Source of the DNA: Apodospora peruviana | Taxonomy: Eukaryota; Ascomycota; Sordariomycetes; Sordariales; Lasiosphaeriaceae | Direction: 5' to 3' | Length of the DNA stretch: 64,000 nt | Assembly: GCA_033439685.1 (NCBI GenBank) | Contig: JAUEDM010000005.1 | Coordinates: 1,612,001 to 1,676,000 of the forward strand | Shown here: piece by piece, positions 57,173 to 64,000 of the stretch | Numbering within the stretch: position 1 is the first letter of the stretch | How the letters are laid out: each line of letters opens with the position of its first letter | The notes under the pieces: generated by a model | Database searches by the model: none | Told to the model about the DNA's origin: nothing | Seen by the model: the letters and a program-made list of their open reading frames with translations, nothing else | Translations under genes and position numbers: made by a program

Positions 57173-57681
57173 ATGGCCTCCACCCAATACGCCGCCGGCG
57201 ACGACAGCAATAACTCACCACCAGCATCCCCCGTTCTTGAGTCGCGAGACTCTCCAGACTTACCACTGACCATGACCGCATCCACAGTGCTGATGTCCCT
57301 GCCGCGAGATGCAACCGCTGCTCTCGCCGCCGCTGGCCAGTTCCCACAGGAAAAAATCGTCGTGCGGTTCAGGTCCGTCGGAGCCGTGCCGACCTTGCGG
57401 CGTGAGCTCGTCAAGGTTGTAAGCGCCCACAAATTCGAGGCCGTCGTAACCTACCTAAGGAAGGCACTCAAAGTGCAAGAAACGGAGAGCGTCTTCTTGT
57501 ACATCAACAGCACTTTTGCCCCGGCCCTGGACGAGGTCGTGGGGAATTTGTGGAGGGTAAATTGGCTCAAGTCCCCTCCGGCTTGCTCTGCAAGGATATG
57601 ATGCTGACCTGTGGATAGTGTTTCAAAGACTCGAATAACCAGCTGAATGTTTCCTACTCCATGACCCCGGCTTTTGGGTAG
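57173..57681 (+). CDS. atg12: Autophagy ubiquitin-like protein ATG12
   Basis: The ubiquitin-like modifier that is attached to ATG5 (via ATG7 and ATG10) to form the complex lipidating ATG8 in autophagosome formation. Exon 1 is 57173-57556, the intron 57557-57618, exon 2 57619-57681; 148 residues. A ~55-residue Ser/Pro/Thr-rich N-terminus precedes the beta-grasp domain: KIVVRFRSVGAVPTLRRELV, HKFEAVVTYLRKALKV, SVFLYINSTFAPALDEVVGN, LWRCFKDSNNQLNVSYSMTP. The protein ends in AFG, so the conjugated Gly148 is the natural C-terminus, as known for ATG12. Its 3' end faces the panB gene 316 bases away; nothing is seen in that gap. Confidence 0.97.
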
Positions 57682-57997
57682 CAAATATTACTAGAACAGT
57701 CTTATATGAAACTTATATAAGTAGTACTGAATGTAACGGTCTCGGGGCTGTAGGTGAGATCCCAGCACACTCGGAGAGACGGGTCAGTCATGGTGGAGTA
57801 CAATAACTCATCATGATCGAATCTCAGGTTCAATTCTATCAACGAAGCTATTTACATATGGTATCCGCAAAAAATATGCCTATCAAAGTTTCCGCCCAAC
57901 TCCTCCGGATGCGTTACAATCAAATCAGACCCGCTTTACCCAGAAAACACTGAAACCTCCAAAATCCAATGGCAAATGGCTGTCGCCAGAGACATTC

Positions 57998-59103
57998 TTA
58001 TATCACCTTATTGGCAGCTTTCACAAACGACTCCAGCTCTTCCCTCTGGATAGGGTACGTGTGCTCAGGGGCCGGGTACTGCCGACTTTTGACCTCGTCC
58101 CGATAGGTCTCGATCGCTCTGAGACTTTCCGTCCAAACATCGCCATACTTCTTGACGAACTTGGGGAGAAACCGGCCCGGCGGGAAGTTGCCTGTCATGT
58201 CGACTTGAACAAGAACCTGTCCTGAGCAACCATTTCCCGCGCCGATACCGATGGTCGGGATGTCCAACTTTTGCGTCACAACGGCAGCCACCTCGGCAGG
58301 GACGGCTTCGAGTACGACGGCAAAACAACCCGCCTCCTGGACAGCGAGGGCATCCTCGAGAACCTTGGTGGCGCCAAGAGAAGTCTTGCCCTGAACGCGG
58401 AAACCCCCGAGGGCATTCTGCCGCTGCGGAGTTAGGCCCACGTGGCCAAGCACGGGAATACCGGCTGTGGTGATTCTCTCGATGGTGGGCGCCATCTCCT
58501 TACCGCCCTCGAGCTTGATGCTCTGCACGCGGCCCTCCTTGATGAAGCGAATTGCAGTCTCAAGGGCTTGTGCAGGGGCTATCTCATATGACCCCATAGG
58601 AAGGTCGCCAACCTGGAAAAGAGTTGGGATATTAGTGCAACTGTTTACTTGATAAATATAGGGGGGGGACGGGGGTCGAGCAAACATACGGTGAAGGCAG
58701 CTTTGGTGGCACGTGCGACGGAACGACAGTGCAGCAACATCTCCTCAAGGATGACCTCGCTCGTGTCCTCCATACCCAGGGCGACCATGGCCAAGCTGTC
58801 GCCGACGAGGATCATGTCCATGCCGGCTGCATCGGCGACATGGGCACTCGGAAAATCATGGGCGGTGATCATGGTTATAGGCTCACCCCTCTTGTGCAGC
58901 GAGCGCAAGGTGCCGATAGTGACCTTTTTTCTTGGATTTGCAGATGGGGTACCCATTGGGGAATGCGAACTTCGTCGCGTCTGAAGACATGTGGGAAGGA
59001 ATGACTTGGTGAGGGCAGCCGAAAGGGGTCGTGTGCTGCCAGCGGTGCATCGTGAAAGGGATGTTGCACATGAGCGTGCGACCAATGAGGTTGCGAGATA
59101 CAT
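57998..59103 (-). CDS. panB: Ketopantoate hydroxymethyltransferase (pantothenate biosynthesis)
   Basis: Transfers a hydroxymethyl group from 5,10-methylene-THF to 2-oxoisovalerate, the first committed step to pantothenate and CoA. Exon 1 is 59103-58690, the intron 58689-58613, exon 2 58612-57998; 342 residues. The first true ATG is at 59103; the frame is open a little farther upstream without an ATG. Residues 1-55 are rich in Ser/Arg/Ala/Thr and resemble a mitochondrial presequence, as expected for fungal PanB. The TIM-barrel domain has KVTIGTLRSLHKRGEPITMI, ITAHDFPSAHVADAAG, the metal-binding Asp102 in LVGDSLAMVALG, PVLGHVGLTPQ and IPTIGIGAGNGCSGQVLV. The protein is complete. Confidence 0.96.
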
Positions 59104-61049
59104 AGGGGATGGTGTATGTATAGTGTGTAACTCTAGGTACAAGTTGGAAGAGAGCGGAAAAGAGACGCAGCAGTTGTTCAGTTTTTATTGCATGCACATG
59201 CAAGAATGAAGGAAAGAGAGAGAATTGGAGAACATTTTATTTTTGGGGATGAGTGGGCGCTGCGGTGAGCGCAGGGCTTTTTATTCTTCAGGTCATGATG
59301 GTTTTTGCTGCGTACAATTGAGTATCTCTCCTAAATTCCTTGGTGTTCTGCAAAAAGGGTGAAGTCCGGCTTACTCCATCCTCGGGCGATCGGGAGAAAG
59401 TGCTGATTGGGTGGGTTGGCGAGCCGAGGTCCCGCGGGGGGAGACCTGTCTGGCGGGGGAGGACTTCGGAACAATGGATTGCTCACTCATTAACAATGAT
59501 TCATCGTCTGTGACGAGATGTAAATGGGATGGAATGATTTGCAGCCTCGTTCTCAGCTCCTATATATCGATCGATCAGCTCCCAAGCGTGCTGCAGCCCT
59601 TTTTTGGTCCGATCTCCATCATTATCAATCAATCTACCGACCCCACCACGTACTCGGTAGCATTCAGTGTACTGGTGGGGCTTTGTTCAAAGAGGTCCTC
59701 AACGTGAATTGTCCTCGGGGCACCCGAGACAGCGCCGTTCGGAATCGACGGGAGTCACATCATTGAGACGAAGCAGCCCAGACTGTGCGGGCGGGCGGGG
59801 CTCCTAAAAAGGCGTTGACCCAGCTGACGCCATCAAACAGAGGCTCGTGACCTGGCAGCGAGCTACGCTATCCCGTCCCCGTTGGTTGGCTGGTGGTTCC
59901 AAACGGCCGGTGGCGGGCCAGGTCAACAGTGAAATCCGGTAGGTGCCTGAGCCTGTTGCGGCATACCGTAGTTGGTGATCGTAGCGTGACTAGATGCACC
60001 CGGCGGTCAATGAGACAAAGAGACAGAGGCTCGTCGCCACGTACACGCATTGATGAGCAAACATGCAGTAGACTCGGGATCGAGCAGCAGCAGTGAGGGT
60101 CTTTTATAAACCTGAAGGCAGCTGGCCAACCCCGCCGTTGTTGTGACGGCGCGTCGTCATTTCCCCGCCGGCTGCTTAAGCTTCCTCAGGATAACGCACT
60201 AGTACGGATAACGACTTCTATTCTTACGACAAGCCCAGCCTCCCGTTCTCTTAAATGGGGGATCTTGAATTCTAGTTTCACTCGAGTAAACAGTTAGGGA
60301 CTGGTCGTAATTTTTCAGAATTCGAAGCACACCACCTCAGCAACTGGATTGTCTCTCAACTTCTCGAGTGTCGGGTCCATCACCTCAGGCGCCTTCCAGG
60401 GTGTTATCGGGCGGGAACTGAAGACCTTATCATTCGAATCCCGGCAAACAGCACACCCTCAAGTTCCAACAAACCTGGGGCTTGCTGGCACATACCAATC
60501 AACAGCTCCACGTTTATTCATCCGTACCTCATTAGAGCTGGCATTATCCACTGCTTTGATCGCTCCCAACAAGTTTGAAGTAAGCCTGACGTCGTGGGCT
60601 AGCGCATCTGGATCCCTGGAACCAGCGGGTGTTTCGACACTTCTGCAGATAAGTAAGGTACCTTACCGGCCCGGCATAAGACACGAACACGCAACCAGAT
60701 CCACGTTACCCGAATTTAAAGGTAAGCAAAGCCGAGCAAGCTGTGATTCAAATTCACCTTAGGTACGGAATACAGTACATTAAACAACTCGCCTCGCTGC
60801 CGTCAGCTCGGATTCACACCCTCGGGCCACGACTCACACATTTGTGGGAACCTGAGCACACCATCACATTCACACCTTCCCTACCCGCCACCATCGTCAC
60901 CCAATAACACCTGCTGTTCCTTTCCTGTTCCTGTTCCTGGCACCAACCAAAACACCAAACTTTTGGCGCCTGGCTAACCTTCGGCCTCCGCAACACCGCA
61001 ATCGCAGACACAAAACAAGAGCCACTAGTCACCATCGCGAACAGCCAAG
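59104..61049. other. Divergent intergenic region between panB and UBC8
   Basis: Almost 2 kb with no recognised gene. Short plus-strand frames around 59411-59766 and 60349-60762 have no motif. The last 250 bases, rich in C, A and CCTGTTCC repeats, look like the UBC8 leader. Confidence 0.5.
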
Positions 61050-62227
61050 ATGAGCTCTCCGCGCCGCCGTATCGAGATGGATGTAAGCATTCCCACCCTG
61101 TCCAGAGCCGGGTGTCGGCGACTGTTTACTGACATGGAGGCTTCACCTGTTCTAGGTTATGAAGATGTACGCCGCTGCTCGAGACTAGACCTGTGCAGTT
61201 GCCCCTCGGTCACTCGTACTGACACGGCGCTTGCTAGGCTCATGAGCGACTACGAGGTCACGCTGGTCAATGATAATAGTACGTTTATTCGCCCACGCTC
61301 AGTTCCTGTCTGCGATTCCATGGACGTTAACTAACCTCGGGCTTGTCCGCAGTGTACGCGATCGTGAACGAAGCGAAACCTTATTCCTCGCCGACACCGG
61401 GCAAGCGACTTTGCTAACGAAACGACAAACCGAACAGGCAAGAGTTCTACGTGCGGTTCAAAGGCCCTGCAGAAAGTCAGTTTCCAATTTTTCCCCGTCG
61501 AGACAGACTCTCAGAGACTTGCGATGCTTACACGAACTCCCGACGACAAATAGCTCCTTTCGAAGGCGGCATCTGGAAAGTCCGCGTCGAGCTGCCCGAC
61601 CAGTACCCCTATAAGTCCCCGAGTATTGGCTTCGTGAACCGGATTTTCCACCCAAACATCGATGAACTGTAAGTTGGGAAAACAAATTACACCACTACTG
61701 CACTGAAAGGAACGCAAAAAGAGGCGGCCAGGCCCATGGAGGAGAAAGAACAAAGCTCCCCCCCTCTGTCAGTCCGCACCAAGGAAAATGCAACTCCGTT
61801 GCTAAAGAGCTTGGGAATTTTTTATAGGTCTGGATCGGTCTGCTTGGACGTTATCAACCAGACGTGGTCGCCCATGTTCGACATGATCAACATATTCGAG
61901 GTGTTCCTCCCGCAGCTTCTGCGCTACCCGAACCCGACCGACCCGCTCAACGGAGAGGCGGCCGCGTTGCTGATGCGTGAGCCCAAGAGTTACGACGTTA
62001 AAGTTAAGGGTAAATATCCGTCTCAGTTTCTGGTGAGTTTAAGTGTGTAGAGCAGGCTAATCATGCGTATCGGAATAGAATACGTCCAAAAGTATGCCAG
62101 TAAGGATGCCGCGGACGAGGCGAGCGCCGGTAGCGAAGATGACGACGATATGTCTTCGGTGGCAAGTTTTGGAGAGGAGGACGATGATGAGGAGCAGCAA
62201 GCGGCAGGCCAGATGGACGATGTATGA
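61050..62227 (+). CDS. ubc8: Ubiquitin-conjugating enzyme E2, UBC8/UBE2H type, with a 1-nt exon
   Basis: The E2 that works with the GID/CTLH ligase, in yeast to degrade fructose-1,6-bisphosphatase. Exons: 61050-61082, 61156-61166 (11 nt), 61238-61278, 61353 (1 nt), 61438-61475, 61554-61668, 61828-62009, 62079-62227; 189 residues. The start MSSPRRRIEMD, LMSDYEVTLVNDNMQEFYV, VELPDQYPYKSPSIGFVNRI, FHPNID and the active Cys85 in SGSVCLDVINQTWSP mark the family. The tail is acidic, as in yeast Ubc8. The single T at 61353 is needed: exon 3 ends with A and exon 5 begins with GCAAGAG, so only A+T+G gives Met29 and keeps the following frame. Both flanking introns have good donors (GTACGT, GTACGC), branch sites (CTAAC, GCTAAC) and AG acceptors. 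Confidence 0.95.
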
Positions 62228-63087
62228 TTGGAGATCGATGTTTTTACTTTTTCTTCTCGTTCATGGACTTGCTTTATTCTTCGGTTTTTTTATGGAGTCA
62301 GACTGAAATCCTATGGACAACCACACAACGCACATGGGCTGTCGGGAGGTGGGCTGGGTTATTAGCTCAGGTTGGTTGGCGAACATTGATGGGATCATCA
62401 CGGGTTTTATTTTCACAAGCACACAGCGATACACACATAAGCACTAACAACGCACGATACATGAAGTTGAATAACGGTTTACGTTGGCTTTTTTATTCAT
62501 TTCTGGTCACTTGGTCACATGGGACCTTTCTGGAGTTCATCTTCTAGTTCACTCGTTCAAGTCCTTCCATGACTATTGTTCCTGTTAAGCCCCTATTGTA
62601 CCTACCTAGTTACGATTCTGGGAGTCTTGGAGATTCGAAACTACTCTTCTTATTTCAACATGGCAAATATCAATGGATGCATGCAGATATTGAAATCATC
62701 CCAGTGATCTGTATATACCTTGCTATCATGGTGATAGGTCACCGGGACTAGTTTGCTCACTTGTGTGGAAAACTGGCCTGCGGAAACCCGGGTAAAGGGG
62801 TGCTTTTACGAGAAGCGGTATTCCATTCCTACCTCGGGTCGGGGTACGAGATTCTGAAAGTCATATTAAAATTTTCTTCTCTCTTTGCAGAAAAGGAGGT
62901 GGGTATCATTCATCTATAAGTAGTTCCCCTTGTAATGCGCCGTTTCCGTCGTAAAAAGTACATGGTATCTCGTGTATTTGGACATAACAGCCAAACCTCT
63001 GCTCCCTCCTTGGGTGCATTTACGAAGCTGCTGCAGTTATCGTGAAAAGAAAAGAAGGGCAGTCGTTATGCCACCCGCCTCTACCTT
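62228..63087. other. Convergent intergenic region after UBC8
   Basis: Both neighbours end toward this 0.86 kb interval. It is T-rich after the UBC8 stop, as in a 3' untranslated region. No gene or RNA is recognised. Confidence 0.5.
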
Positions 63088-64000
63088 TCAGTCCGAGTCT
63101 GAATCGTAGCTCACCAAACCGGTCATGGTTCCAGCACTGGTGGCAGCTATCTCTCCTGATTTCTGAGAAACAGGTGGTGGCCGCCCTTGCTTGGTATCGT
63201 TCTCTAAGGGAGAGGTGGTTGCCAGTTCCAACACAGGGCTCGCTGTTGTGGTTCTATCTTCAGCCCCTGATGCTGCTGCTACGGTCATCCTCTTTCTTTT
63301 AAGAAGACCGGGTAGTCTCGACGACGACGACGAGGCACCAGAGACGGCATTAACACCACCGCCCTTGTCTCTACTCTTGGCAGTGAAATCAAAATCGAGC
63401 AGAAACGGGTCCTTGGCCGCGCGTGTATTCCCCACAATCTCAGAGACCAGACTCTCTCGCATCTTGGACACGGCGATCTCGGATTTTAAGAGGAGAGGCT
63501 TTTCCCGTCCATTTCTTCTTCCCTGCTGGCTTCTTATGCCTTCATGTTTCGGCTTGGATGTTTTGGACGGGTGGTGGTCGAATAACGGTTTTGCAAGAGC
63601 TTTCGCATCTATCTTCTTCTTGACCGCGTCGTCGTCATCCGCATCATCGATATCGCCAAAATCCACAAGCGCCGCCCGGCGCGCGTCCTCCTCCGTCCCC
63701 GGCAGCAACTCGATCCCCAAACACATCCGATCCGCCAGATCTTGCGTCAGCACAGCATCTTTTTCTCTTTCGTGCCTGCCGGCCCGGAAAGCCTTCCTCA
63801 GGCGCTGATTCTGCGCGTACGGATCGTCCCAGTGCCGCGCGGCAGCATCCTGCAACTCGTCGATTCTCTGCCGTGCATCATCCAATCTTTCCCTGTCCGC
63901 GATCGTCTTTTCGAGTTTCCCAAAGGCGCTCTCCCGCAGATCCGCCCGCTCCTTCTGTGTCAGTATGGCCGCCACCGCCGCATCGGCGCCAAACTTGACT
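63088..64000 (-). CDS. CWC16/Saf4-like splicing factor (CCDC130 family), C-terminal part
   Basis: Homologues (DUF572 / CWC16 family, including Saf4 and CCDC130) are nuclear factors tied to the spliceosome. Only the last ~303 residues are in the window; the frame is open to the right edge, so the N-terminal zinc-binding part and start codon are missing. The visible region begins VKFGADAAVAAILTQ and continues into a charged helical segment with FGKLEKTIADRERLDDARQR, IDELQDAAARHWDDPYAQNQ and RLRKAFRAGRHEREKDA, which I recognise as typical of the family, then LADRMCLGIELLPGTEEDAR. The rest is Lys-, Ser- and Asp-rich and probably disordered, ending SYDSDSD. No intron is seen in this part. The family call rests on the helical segment alone. 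Confidence 0.8.
   Translation of the reverse strand, partial: VKFGADAAVAAILTQKERADLRESAFGKLEKTIADRERLDDARQRIDELQDAAARHWDDPYAQNQRLRKAFRAGRHEREKDAVLTQDLADRMCLGIELLPGTEEDARRAALVDFGDIDDADDDDAVKKKIDAKALAKPLFDHHPSKTSKPKHEGIRSQQGRRNGREKPLLLKSEIAVSKMRESLVSEIVGNTRAAKDPFLLDFDFTAKSRDKGGGVNAVSGASSSSSRLPGLLKRKRMTVAAASGAEDRTTTASPVLELATTSPLENDTKQGRPPPVSQKSGEIAATSAGTMTGLVSYDSDSD

Noticed and set aside
61279..61437. One single intron instead of two introns around a 1-nt exon in UBC8
   Set aside because: Joining 61278 to 61438 directly shifts the frame and loses the E2 domain. No alternative GT donor or AG acceptor in the interval restores it without deleting conserved residues.

Overview
The window looks like nuclear DNA of a filamentous ascomycete, most likely a Sordariomycete and possibly of the order Sordariales. 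The evidence is dense short introns (about 50-110 bp) with CTAAC/CTGAC-like branch sites, secreted plant-cell-wall enzymes (an AA9 polysaccharide monooxygenase, two GH43 enzymes and a CE8 pectin methylesterase), a velvet regulator of the VosA type, and single dispersed 5S rRNA genes of different sequence types, as is known from Neurospora. The species cannot be fixed from the sequence alone. All gene models were built by hand from reading frame, splice-site and family reasoning. Exon boundaries are explicit so they can be tested.

Layout, 0-20 kb (gene-rich): the 5' part of an unidentified low-complexity protein (minus); a secreted AA9 LPMO; tRNA-Ser(AGA); a ten-exon secreted GH43 enzyme; a poly-C/poly-A tract; an intron-containing tRNA-Gly(TCC); a divergent 5S rRNA gene; a cytochrome P450; a divergently transcribed SNM1/Artemis-type DNA-repair nuclease; a second secreted GH43-fold enzyme; and the velvet regulator VosA.

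19.7-43.1 kb: about 23 kb with no recognisable intact gene. It holds simple repeats, a tRNA-like fragment, a 0.4 kb miniature inverted-repeat transposon and a decayed, probably once-coding stretch on the minus strand.

43-64 kb (gene-rich, mostly housekeeping and regulation): phosphoserine aminotransferase, tRNA-Glu(TTC), a second 5S rRNA gene, an RBR-type E3 ubiquitin ligase, a pectin methylesterase, an SREBP-like bHLH factor, ATG12, ketopantoate hydroxymethyltransferase, the E2 enzyme UBC8, and the C-terminal part of a CWC16/Saf4-like splicing factor running off the window.

There is no sign of a single co-regulated cluster. The carbohydrate-active genes (AA9, two GH43, CE8) are separated by unrelated genes. 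The most striking feature is the UBC8 gene, which reads correctly only if one of its exons is a single nucleotide, flanked by two canonical introns. Two 5S rRNA genes in the window differ by compensatory base-pair changes, so the variant copy appears to be under selection rather than decaying.
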